Below are positions 26,832-34,656 of a DNA stretch of 64,000 nucleotides, one piece after another. Every line of letters starts with the position of its first letter. Position 1 is the first letter of the stretch. The notes beneath the pieces are model-generated. The model saw only the letters and a program-made list of their open reading frames with translations, made no database searches and was not told the DNA's origin. This stretch comes from an uncultured Halobacteriovorax sp. Its GTDB lineage: Bacteria > Bdellovibrionota > Bacteriovoracia > Bacteriovoracales > Bacteriovoracaceae. The stretch is from positions 248,001-312,000 of the forward strand of contig CAJXVS010000004.1 of the NCBI GenBank assembly GCA_913061265.1. Direction: 5' to 3'. The position numbers were made by a program, and so were the translations under genes.

Positions 26832-26960
26832 ACTATAACTTCTTTCAACTTACCTAAAGGGCCTGTCAAAGACTATAAGACAGAGTAAAAAGAGAGTCAA
26901 AAAGCCTTCAATGCTTTTAGGTCTATTTCAAACTCGTGAATCCACGAAAGGAATATTTAT
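26832..26960. promoter_or_regulatory. Divergent intergenic region between legG and the acetamidino operon
   Basis: This 129-base gap separates two divergent operons. On the minus strand a perfect TTGACA occurs but no well-spaced -10 box follows it. On the plus strand a small inverted repeat, AAAAGC (26900-26905) and GCTTTT (26913-26918) with a 7-base loop, lies upstream of the methyltransferase start, which has a good AAAGGA site. The hairpin could be regulatory or a chance repeat. Confidence 0.3.
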
Positions 26961-28112
26961 ATGGAAAGTTTAAAATATAGTTTGAGCGAACTTCCAGTTT
27001 GGCACGGAGTGTCTAACAAGCACCGTCCTATAGTAAAGAAACCATTCGTGATCTCATTGGAAGACTCAGGTTACATCAAGCAAGTTTCTGAACCAGAGCA
27101 AGGTGAGTTCTTAGTTACCGAATACGAGGACGACGGTTACAACTGGATCACACCCCCTCCAGGCGCTTCAGAGTGGGCTAACCGCTTAGGCGATATCTAC
27201 TTCGACTATTTCGCTGAAAAAGTTGGAAAGGTTATTGAAGGTAAAAACATCATTGAAATTGGTGCGGGAAGTTTATACATCTCAAATAAAATTATAGATA
27301 CCTTCTCAATCAATTCTTACCTAATCGTTGACCCAGGAATTCGTCACACGGCAAATAGAGATCAGATCAAGATTGTTAAAGAGTATTACAACGATGACTT
27401 AAATCTCGAAGATAAGATTGATATTTGTATATGTCTTAATGCCTTAGAGCATGTTTTTAATCCAGGAGAGATAGTCAAAAAACTTAGCGTTGACTTGAGC
27501 GAGAACGGTGAAGCCGTCTTAGTTTTTCCAGGAATAGAGAAGCAATTTAAAAATGGTGATTTCAACGCTTTATTACATGAGCATGTTAATTATTTCACCA
27601 AAGAATCATGTGATCAAATTTTTACAAAGAGTGGATTTGATATTCTCGATTTTGATGAACGAGAAGATACTTATTATTATCACCTAAGAAAAAACAACAC
27701 GACTCCTTCTGAAGAGAGCTTTAACTTAGAGTACACCGGTAATCTTTTTTCTGAATCTATAGAAATATTCGAGAAAAATTTAGCATTCTTCTCGGAGCAA
27801 GTTGGTAATCTCTTAAAAGAAGATAAGAAAATAATCTTCCATGGGGCAACTAACGGATTAAATAATCTTCTTGGGATCTGTGGTTTTGATAATCATGCCA
27901 ACATTGAAGTCATAGATGGTGATGTTTATAAGCACGGTAAGTTTATCTCTGCTAATAACAAAGAGATCAAAGGCCCTCAGAGTTATAAGACTCTCGATTT
28001 CGATGTGGTCATCATCAGTGCCATGTCATTCTATGAGCCAATCCAGAAAGCTCTAGTAGAAGACTTTAATATTGATAGCAATAAGATTAAAACGATTTAC
28101 CCATTAAGTTAA
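26961..28112 (+). CDS. SAM-dependent methyltransferase of the acetamidino operon
   Basis: The 383-residue protein has a class I methyltransferase core (NIIEIGAGSLYISNKI, then CICLNALEHVFNPGEIV) from about residue 95. After about residue 260 a C-terminal domain resembles that of sugar C-methyltransferases (KKIIFHGATNGLNNLLGICGF). It heads an operon with HisF, HisH and the amidotransferase. In Campylobacter, PtmG/PtmH-type genes make N-methylated acetamidino legionaminic acid, so this enzyme may methylate the amidino group or the sugar. That link is inference; the protein differs in length from a simple N-methyltransferase. The ATG follows AAAGGA at a good distance. Confidence 0.8.
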   Translation: MESLKYSLSELPVWHGVSNKHRPIVKKPFVISLEDSGYIKQVSEPEQGEFLVTEYEDDGYNWITPPPGASEWANRLGDIYFDYFAEKVGKVIEGKNIIEIGAGSLYISNKIIDTFSINSYLIVDPGIRHTANRDQIKIVKEYYNDDLNLEDKIDICICLNALEHVFNPGEIVKKLSVDLSENGEAVLVFPGIEKQFKNGDFNALLHEHVNYFTKESCDQIFTKSGFDILDFDEREDTYYYHLRKNNTTPSEESFNLEYTGNLFSESIEIFEKNLAFFSEQVGNLLKEDKKIIFHGATNGLNNLLGICGFDNHANIEVIDGDVYKHGKFISANNKEIKGPQSYKTLDFDVVIISAMSFYEPIQKALVEDFNIDSNKIKTIYPLS

Positions 28113-28151
28113 AAAACGATAACTAATGATAAACCAAAAAAGGGATGAACC

Positions 28152-29015
28152 TTGAGTGAAGATAGAGTAGTTAGAATTATACCAAAGCTAGACGTTAAGG
28201 GACCCCATTTAGTTAAAGGGATTCACTTAGAAGGCTTGAGAGCATTAGGTTTTCCGGAAGACTTTTCCAAAAGGTATTATCAGGAAGGCGCGGATGAACT
28301 TATTTTCCAAGACGTTGTAGCCAGCCTATTTGAAAGGAACAACCTTAAAGACATTATTTCTCAAACAGCTAAGGATATGTTTATTCCTCTCACTGTAGGT
28401 GGTGGTCTTAGAAGTATTGATGATATTAAAAATACTCTAAGAGCTGGAGCAGACAAGGTCAGTATAAATACAGCAGCCTTAAAAAACCCTGCGTTCATAA
28501 AAGAAGCAGCAATGGAATTCGGGTCTTCTACAATTGTTACGACCATCGAAACGATTAAGCAAAAAGACGGCACTTACAAATGCTTTACAGATAATGGAAG
28601 AGAATACACGGATGTAAATGCAGTTGAGTGGGCTCAAGAGATTGAAGACCTCGGCGCTGGTGAGATTATGATCACCTCTGTTGATAATGAAGGCCGTGGT
28701 GATGGGTTTGATATCGAAATCACAAAAATGATTTGTGATGCTGTTAGTATTCCAGTCATTGCTCATGGTGGTGCAGGTGATTATGAAGCTATCGAAAGAG
28801 TCATCAAGGAAACTGACGTTACAGGAGTTGCTCTTGCCTCTATGCTTCACTATGACTTTATAAAGACCTATGAAAGAGATTTTTCGAAAGAAACTGAAGG
28901 TAATTTTGAATTCATGAAAAAACCTATGGAAGAAAGATTATTTGGAAAGATCAATTCCATGTCACTTCCAGAAATTAAGAATCGATTACGCGATTCAGGA
29001 ATCAAGGTGCGATAA
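28152..29015 (+). CDS. HisF-like cyclase-subunit paralogue of sugar amidotransferase system
   Basis: The 287-residue TIM-barrel protein begins RIIPKLDVKGPHLVKGIHLEG, the form seen in polysaccharide HisF paralogues and longer than the histidine enzyme's opening. It keeps the first catalytic Asp (KLDV). By eye the second HisF aspartate, in the VVVAID strand, is glutamate here (VTTIE). Such proteins pair with HisH and a PP-loop amidotransferase (WbpG, PseA types) to pass ammonia and turn an N-acetyl into an acetamidino group. It starts at TTG (28152) after AAAGGGATGA, and its stop overlaps the HisH start by one base. A role in histidine synthesis is unlikely, as no other his gene is present. Confidence 0.88.
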   Translation: MSEDRVVRIIPKLDVKGPHLVKGIHLEGLRALGFPEDFSKRYYQEGADELIFQDVVASLFERNNLKDIISQTAKDMFIPLTVGGGLRSIDDIKNTLRAGADKVSINTAALKNPAFIKEAAMEFGSSTIVTTIETIKQKDGTYKCFTDNGREYTDVNAVEWAQEIEDLGAGEIMITSVDNEGRGDGFDIEITKMICDAVSIPVIAHGGAGDYEAIERVIKETDVTGVALASMLHYDFIKTYERDFSKETEGNFEFMKKPMEERLFGKINSMSLPEIKNRLRDSGIKVR

Positions 29016-29671
29016 TGAGTAATTTCGATATAGCAATCATTGACCTAGGTCTCGGAAATCTTTTTAGTGTCCAACAAGCCTGTGAGCATTTAGGTCTAAA
29101 AAGTAAATTAACATCTTCTCCAGAAGACTTGAAAGCCGCTAAGGGAATTATCTTACCCGGTGTTGGTGCCTTTAAAAAAGCAATGGAGAACTTAAAGGAA
29201 TTAAATTTAATTCTTCCTCTTCAAGAAGAAGCAAAAAATGGGAAGCCTTTCTTCGGAATCTGCTTAGGAATGCAACTTTTATTTTCCCATAGCTTAGAGC
29301 ATGGAAAAACAGAAGGATTGAACTTAATAGAAGGTTCAGTTGAGCCTTTTAAGAAGAAACTAGATGATGGTACGAAAGTTAGGGTACCTCTAACTTCTTG
29401 GAGACAAACTAAGCTTAACGAGAATCAAGATAAAAAAGGGACTCCTCTCGAGCCCTTGGCTGACCTAGAATACATGTATTATGTTCATTCCTACTATTGC
29501 CAACCAAAACAAGATGAATTTATTTTATCAACTTCAAGTTATGCAGGAGTAAAGTATTGCTCCAGTATTTTAAAAGATAATATTTTTGGAACTCAATTTC
29601 ACCCTGAGAAATGTGGTGAAGTTGGACTCGCAGTTTATAGAAAATGGGCTGAAAAGATTAATAGGAACTAA
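29015..29671 (+). CDS. HisH-like glutamine amidotransferase subunit
   Basis: This 218-residue class I glutaminase carries the nucleophile in FFGICLGMQLLF and the His/Glu pair in GTQFHPEK near the C-terminus, so the triad is intact. It should release ammonia from glutamine and hand it through the HisF-like barrel to the sugar amidotransferase encoded next. The gene is packed between its two partners: it starts within the hisF stop (TAATG) and the following gene begins two bases after its own stop. Confidence 0.9.
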   Translation: MSNFDIAIIDLGLGNLFSVQQACEHLGLKSKLTSSPEDLKAAKGIILPGVGAFKKAMENLKELNLILPLQEEAKNGKPFFGICLGMQLLFSHSLEHGKTEGLNLIEGSVEPFKKKLDDGTKVRVPLTSWRQTKLNENQDKKGTPLEPLADLEYMYYVHSYYCQPKQDEFILSTSSYAGVKYCSSILKDNIFGTQFHPEKCGEVGLAVYRKWAEKINRN

Positions 29672-29672
29672 G

Positions 29673-30905
29673 ATGTCAGAAAATAAAACAAAAACGCTAT
29701 ATGGTTTACCTGAAGAAGTATTTTTCTGTAAGCGATGTGTAATGTCTAATCAAAGGCCTACTTCAACTCAAGAGTTCCGCCATGTTAAAGACAGTAAAAA
29801 GCAAACGATGCAGTTTGATAATGAAGGTATTTGTGACGCTTGTGTCGCTAACTTAGAAAAAGACAATATTGATTGGCACAAAAGAGAAGAAGAGCTTATT
29901 AAATTGCTCGATAAACACAGAAAAAATGACGGCTCTTACGATTGCCTTGTTCCTGGAAGTGGAGGAAAAGATAGTGTCTATCAAGCTTATGTTTTAAAAC
30001 ATAAGTATGGCATGAACCCTTTAACTATCACTTGGGCCCCCATTCTTTATACTGATTACGGCTACAGAAATTGGAAGAACTGGGTAGATTATGGAGGGTT
30101 TGATAATATCTCTTTTATGCGAAATGGAAGAGTTATGAGGCTACTGACTAAGCTCTCAATAGAAAACCTCTTACATCCTTTTCAAACATTTATCCTAGGA
30201 CAAAAGAACCTAGCCCCGAAGATTGCAGAGAAGTACGACATTAACCTTATTTTTTATGGGGAGAATGAAGCTGAATATGGAAACCCTATCGCTGATAATA
30301 CCAGTTCTTTAAGGGACAAAGCCTACTTTAGTTATAAAAGCTTAGACGAAATGTACTTAGGTGGAGTCTCAGTAAAAGAATTAAGAGAAAATTACGATGT
30401 TAGCTTAAGTGATATTAAAACGTTTCTTCCAATGGAAGTTTCCGAACTAGAGAAGACCAATATTGAAGTTCATTATTTAGGTTATTACTTAAAGTGGACT
30501 CCACAAGAAGTTTATTATTTCTCTGTAGAGAACACTGAATTTCACGCGAGACCTTTTAGAACTCAAGGAACCTATTCTAAATATAATAGCATCGATGATA
30601 AAATTGATGACCTTCATTACTATACAACCTTTATTAAATTTGGAATTGGCAGAGCAACTTACGATGCCTCTCAAGAAATCAGAAATTCTCATATCAACCG
30701 TGAAGAAGCTGTAGCCCTTGTTAAGAAATATGATGGAGAATTCCCTGATCGATATTTTTCTGAAACAATGGAATATCTTGATATAAAAGAAGAAGCCTTT
30801 ATGGAGTTGTGTAATAAAGGAAGGTCACCTCACCTTTGGGGCAAGGACTCTTCTGGAGACTGGAAGCGTAAGCACACTGTCTGGGGTGGTGGATTAAATG
30901 ACTAA
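29673..30905 (+). CDS. N-acetyl sugar amidotransferase (WbpG/PseA/PtmG family)
   Basis: This 410-residue PP-loop protein converts an acetamido group of a sugar to an acetamidino group, using ATP and ammonia from HisH. It has the zinc-type cysteines FCKRCVMSNQRP and CDACV near the N-terminus, the PP-loop PGSGGKDS, then EYGNPIADN. I place the start at ATG 29673, right after the hisH stop; a longer frame to 29586 would overlap most of the end of hisH and adds unrelated residues. The target is probably the 5-N-acetyl group of the legionaminic-type acid or the WlbABC sugar; the window contains both. Confidence 0.9.
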   Translation: MSENKTKTLYGLPEEVFFCKRCVMSNQRPTSTQEFRHVKDSKKQTMQFDNEGICDACVANLEKDNIDWHKREEELIKLLDKHRKNDGSYDCLVPGSGGKDSVYQAYVLKHKYGMNPLTITWAPILYTDYGYRNWKNWVDYGGFDNISFMRNGRVMRLLTKLSIENLLHPFQTFILGQKNLAPKIAEKYDINLIFYGENEAEYGNPIADNTSSLRDKAYFSYKSLDEMYLGGVSVKELRENYDVSLSDIKTFLPMEVSELEKTNIEVHYLGYYLKWTPQEVYYFSVENTEFHARPFRTQGTYSKYNSIDDKIDDLHYYTTFIKFGIGRATYDASQEIRNSHINREEAVALVKKYDGEFPDRYFSETMEYLDIKEEAFMELCNKGRSPHLWGKDSSGDWKRKHTVWGGGLND

Positions 30906-32382
30906 AGCTAGTAATGATAAAGACCAAATGGACTTTAGTAATCTAGCAAAGTTTAAGAATATTGGATTGATGTATCATAATGAGCGTGGTGGGTATTACA
31001 CTAAACTTGCAAACGAACTAAAGAAGATAAATGGTGCCAACATTCACTTCTTCTGTACAGATTCATTTACCCAAAAAAAATTAACTGAAGAAGGCTTCGA
31101 AAGTGTAACTCTGGTCCCATTTCTATATTCAAATCTCGAACTTGAAGAAAAAGAGATACCATCATTAATTGAAAAAACTAAAGCCTTAGAGGAAAGATTT
31201 GGTTTCCCTTTTAACTATTTTTTCATGGTTGACCGTCATTTAGGGCGAGGATACTCACTTGGAGGCTTTCGCCACCCTAGATCTAGCTACTCAGAGTCAA
31301 CATCATACTTTCAAGGCTTAAAGGCTTTTATAAGAGAAATTGATTTTTGGGATAAAAACGTTAAAAGTCTAAGTCTGGACTTCTTCATTGGAGGCTCAAA
31401 ACTGATCACGAACATGATGAGAACTAATAATGTAGTTCATCGTGGAATTTCAGAATCTCGCTACAAGAACTTCAGGTACTGGTCCTTCAATGAATTCTTT
31501 GAAAGTCCAAAGTTTGAAGAGGCTTTTAATAAGGTAAGTAAAGATTCTGATTTAAAACTTGAAGATGCTTATCACCTACATAATATTAATAGAGATATCA
31601 TTTTAAAGCGTATTCGGCTTCATAACACAATTAAAGATTCAGTCATAACTATTTTAAAAAGAATCAATGCTCATTTAAAAGGCTATCAAAAAGCAAAAGG
31701 TTATTACTTATTTGATACTATTAAATTCTTCTGGAAACAGCGACAGGACTACCTTTGGCTAAAGAAAAGATCAGTCTCAGATCTTGAAAGGTTTAAGGGT
31801 AAGAAACTAGTTTTTTTCGGTCTTCATATTGAGCCCGAGGCTACTCTACAACAGATGTCTCCTTTGGACTTTTCTCAATTAAGCACAATCGCAAGTGTAT
31901 CAAGAGACTTACCGCCGGACTGTATTTTCTTAATTAAAGAGAACTTCATCGGGATGGGTCGTAGGCCTAAAGACTTTTACAAACAAATACTTAGCTTTAA
32001 GAATGTTGTTATGTTGGACCCTTCGATGAAAGGCGTACAAATAGTTCAAAAAAGTGACCTAGTAGTGACTATGACTGGAACCATTGGTTTTGAGGGGGCT
32101 GTTTTTGGAAAGCCTGTTTTAAGTATTGGAAAACATAATTTTTACAATTTTATAGATCATGTTTTTTGTGTAGAGAGAGCCGAGGACCAAGGAAGACTTA
32201 TAAGAGAAGCACTTTCAAGCAAGTTTGACTCTGCAAAAGCTGAAAAAGACGGTAAGAAGTTTCTTCAAGCTGTTATTGATATTTCCTATGATTTAGAAAA
32301 TGAGTCCGTCTATGATCAGCATGGCTTCTCTGACAAGGCGCTCATGAAATCTCTTATTAAGCTAGAAGAGTCCTTTAGTTAG
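30898..32382 (+). CDS. Capsule-polysaccharide biosynthesis protein, KpsS/LipB-like GT candidate
   Basis: The 494-residue protein is best recognised in its last third. LVFFGLHIEPEATLQQMSP, FLIKENFIGMG and VVTMTGTIGFEGAVFGKPVLSIG match the pattern of capsule proteins with a Kdo-transferase-like GT-B fold. The N-terminal 260 residues are less familiar. It overlaps the amidotransferase gene by 8 bases, so it belongs to the acetamidino operon and could be the transferase that uses the modified nonulosonic acid. That is inferred from coupling alone. Another possibility is a transferase acting on a lipid or a capsule linker. Confidence 0.65.
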   Translation: MTKASNDKDQMDFSNLAKFKNIGLMYHNERGGYYTKLANELKKINGANIHFFCTDSFTQKKLTEEGFESVTLVPFLYSNLELEEKEIPSLIEKTKALEERFGFPFNYFFMVDRHLGRGYSLGGFRHPRSSYSESTSYFQGLKAFIREIDFWDKNVKSLSLDFFIGGSKLITNMMRTNNVVHRGISESRYKNFRYWSFNEFFESPKFEEAFNKVSKDSDLKLEDAYHLHNINRDIILKRIRLHNTIKDSVITILKRINAHLKGYQKAKGYYLFDTIKFFWKQRQDYLWLKKRSVSDLERFKGKKLVFFGLHIEPEATLQQMSPLDFSQLSTIASVSRDLPPDCIFLIKENFIGMGRRPKDFYKQILSFKNVVMLDPSMKGVQIVQKSDLVVTMTGTIGFEGAVFGKPVLSIGKHNFYNFIDHVFCVERAEDQGRLIREALSSKFDSAKAEKDGKKFLQAVIDISYDLENESVYDQHGFSDKALMKSLIKLEESFS

Positions 32383-32392
32383 CCATTTTTTA

Positions 32393-33331
32393 TTAGTTTT
32401 TAACTTCAGGCAATTCATAGTCAAAGAAATCAATTAAGTCCTTGAGGTTTTCTTTAATAAAATCTATTTCTAAATTATTTAGCGTTTTTATGGGTCTACT
32501 AACCGTCGACTTATCAATCCCTTTAAGTTCATGAAAGGAGCTATCCCCTACCCAAGACTTTCCTCTCAATGTAGGAACAAGAAGATTATCAGTAAATTCA
32601 ACATCTACATGGTCAGCAATCTTCCTCATTGTTTCTTCTGGGTTCATAACAATGTCTTCAAATCGAACAAGCATAGTATCTTCATGAAGGATTTGGTCCC
32701 TATTGTTCCAAAAGAAGTAATAGTAACTCAAGTTTTGACCAAAGTTTACAGGGTGAAGTACATTAACATCGCGGATGATTCTTCCTTTCTTTAAAGACTC
32801 CATAGCATAGTAAGGGTTTCTCATCACGAAGATCCCTTTTGACTTCTTAAGTGTCTTTTTAGTAGTTAGCATTGCTCGACCGTAGTCGCCTCCGTGTAAG
32901 AAAGCAGTCCGGTTATTGGAGTAATCTTTCCCTACGGCTTGGGTATAAGCATAAACAAGTCCATTCCAAAGGTCAGAAATGTTCTTTGCTCCTTTTAACT
33001 TATCTAAATGGGATAAGAATACTTCTCTATTCCAATCTAAATCACAAGTTATGTCATATGGTACTGTTTGTTTGTACACACCTTCGCACCAAGGAAGGAG
33101 GTCTCTATCAATCAGAGAGTTTTCAATTTCTTCTACTGGAAATGATTTAAAGATATTTACAAATAATTGCTCTAACCCTTCAGACTCGTAATTATAAGCA
33201 TGTTCCCAAAAGTATCCCTCATCAACAAAGTCACAAACACCAGGTTGTCCATCAAACAACCTAGTCAACAGAGTCCCACCTGACCTCTTTGGAGCAGAAA
33301 CAACAATCGTATTTTCTAAGAAATCAAACAT
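32393..33331 (-). CDS. PAPS-dependent sulfotransferase
   Basis: The 312-residue protein has the sulfotransferase 5'-phosphosulfate loop SAPKRSGGTLL at 12-22 and the 3'-phosphate motif RNPYYAMES at 171-179. It should transfer sulfate from PAPS to a sugar hydroxyl of the glycan, in the cytoplasm. It lies 2 bases after cysC and downstream of legF and ptmE on the same strand, so sulfate donor synthesis and use are genetically linked to nonulosonic-acid activation. No signal peptide or membrane segment is visible. The acceptor is unknown. Confidence 0.88.
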   Translation of the reverse strand: MFDFLENTIVVSAPKRSGGTLLTRLFDGQPGVCDFVDEGYFWEHAYNYESEGLEQLFVNIFKSFPVEEIENSLIDRDLLPWCEGVYKQTVPYDITCDLDWNREVFLSHLDKLKGAKNISDLWNGLVYAYTQAVGKDYSNNRTAFLHGGDYGRAMLTTKKTLKKSKGIFVMRNPYYAMESLKKGRIIRDVNVLHPVNFGQNLSYYYFFWNNRDQILHEDTMLVRFEDIVMNPEETMRKIADHVDVEFTDNLLVPTLRGKSWVGDSSFHELKGIDKSTVSRPIKTLNNLEIDFIKENLKDLIDFFDYELPEVKN

Positions 33332-33333
33332 CT

Positions 33334-33936
33334 TTATCCTTTATCTTTTTCAACTTTATTAAGAGTAAATTTTTTTAGATCTTCAAAAGACTCTTTCAAA
33401 GTGGCTGTTGTTGTATTTAAAACTAAATCTACATTTTCGGGTTCATCAAAAGGAGAATCAATTCCTGTAAAATTAGAAATCTCTCCCTTTCTCGCCTTTA
33501 TATATAACCCCTTAGGGTCCCTTGATTCACATTCCTCTAAGTCACACTTAACATAAACAAAGTAAGCATTTAAGCCTGAGAATATTTCCCTTAGAGTTTC
33601 TCTGGTAGTCTCAAAAGGTGTTATAAAGGTTCCAATCACTATATTACCAGCAAGATACATGTTCTTGGTCAATTCTCCCACTCTCCTGATATTTTCCTCT
33701 CTATCTTTTTTAGAGAAGCTAAGGTCTTTGCAAAGCCCTTGCCTAACAGTGTCACCATCTAAAACTGATGAATTAAACCCTGAAGTATTTAAGAAATAAT
33801 CTAATTCGCTGGCAAGAGTAGACTTACCTGCGCCACTCATTCCATACATCCAAATGATAGTAGGTGCAAAATTCAACTTCTCGGCTCTCATTTGAAAAGT
33901 ATATTTATGATCGAATGGCGTTAATTCAGAAATCAA
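33334..33936 (-). CDS. cysC: Adenylylsulfate (APS) kinase
   Basis: This 200-residue enzyme phosphorylates APS to PAPS. It shows the P-loop GMSGAGKST (32-40), LDGDTVRQGL (59-68), FSKKDREENIRRVGE and the APS-binding region DPKGLYIKARKGEISNF followed by TGIDSPFD. It begins with TTG preceded by AGGAGAG. No cysD, cysN, cysH or cysI is near; the ATP sulfurylase partner is the fusion at 20534-22720. Together with the next gene this points to sulfation of the glycan, not to sulfate assimilation. Confidence 0.95.
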   Translation of the reverse strand: MISELTPFDHKYTFQMRAEKLNFAPTIIWMYGMSGAGKSTLASELDYFLNTSGFNSSVLDGDTVRQGLCKDLSFSKKDREENIRRVGELTKNMYLAGNIVIGTFITPFETTRETLREIFSGLNAYFVYVKCDLEECESRDPKGLYIKARKGEISNFTGIDSPFDEPENVDLVLNTTTATLKESFEDLKKFTLNKVEKDKG

Positions 33937-33963
33937 AAGACTCTCCTGTGAGCTGTTTTTCTA

Positions 33964-34656
33964 TTAATTATCTCTACTCATTAGTACTTTTTCCGCTCTA
34001 TCAAAATCTTCAATTTCATCTATATCGATAGACAAATCTTTTCCTAAAACCACTTGCCCCGTTCTATCATTCAGGAATGACATATTGCTTAGTAGTGAGC
34101 CTACTGAAATAATATAAAAAGATCCATTCAACTGAAAGAATTTTGGATGATCTTGGCTCCTCTTCATTACATCTTTCATGTCACATACTGGTGAAAGATA
34201 GTTATCCTTCCCTAGTAAAAAGGTATGGAAGGGGCTAGTTTCTACCTTTGAGACACTAACAACTGATTCGAATTTATCTGATAGGCTTAACAGCTTGAGC
34301 CCTTCTTCAATATCTTTTTTATTTCTAACCGGAGATGTGGGTTGTAAGAGAACAACAATGTCTTCGGGGTTACACTCTCTAAGAAATGGTAAGATAGAAT
34401 CAATTGTTGGAGTATCATCCTTTGATATTGATTCATCTCTATTATGGATCTCTACATTCTCATACTGATTAGCAACGTTAATGATTTCTTCACCATCAGT
34501 TGATACGACAATTTTATTAAAGAGATTTGACCCTTGAGCAAATTCAATACTCCAGGCAATAAGTGGTTTTCCTGCAATCAACTTTACATTTTTACCTGGT
34601 ATTCTCTTAGATCCACTTCGAGCGGGAATGATAGCTATTATATTTTTCGAGGTCAT
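33964..34656 (-). CDS. legF: CMP-nonulosonic acid synthetase (NeuA/LegF family)
   Basis: This 230-residue cytidylyltransferase has IPARSGSKRIPGKN at 10-23 and LLQPTSPVRNKKDIEEG, standard for CMP-sialic/legionaminic acid synthetases. It should activate the LegI product with CTP. The start overlaps the stop of the ptmE gene by 4 bases (ATGA), the same pairing as legF and ptmE in Campylobacter. A second cytidylyltransferase of SpsF type is at 45678-46424. Confidence 0.92.
   Translation of the reverse strand: MTSKNIIAIIPARSGSKRIPGKNVKLIAGKPLIAWSIEFAQGSNLFNKIVVSTDGEEIINVANQYENVEIHNRDESISKDDTPTIDSILPFLRECNPEDIVVLLQPTSPVRNKKDIEEGLKLLSLSDKFESVVSVSKVETSPFHTFLLGKDNYLSPVCDMKDVMKRSQDHPKFFQLNGSFYIISVGSLLSNMSFLNDRTGQVVLGKDLSIDIDEIEDFDRAEKVLMSRDN

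Noticed and set aside
28152-29671. hisF and hisH as part of histidine biosynthesis
   Set aside because: No other his gene is near, the HisF opening is of the polysaccharide-paralogue form, and the next gene is a sugar amidotransferase that needs exactly these two partners.
29586-29672. Longer N-terminus for the sugar amidotransferase
   Set aside because: It overlaps the conserved GTQFHPEK end of HisH in another frame; ATG at 29673 directly after the HisH stop gives the family start.
33334-33936. CysC as part of sulfate assimilation
   Set aside because: No cysD, cysN, cysH, cysI or cysJ nearby; the gene directly precedes a sulfotransferase and follows CMP-sugar synthesis genes.
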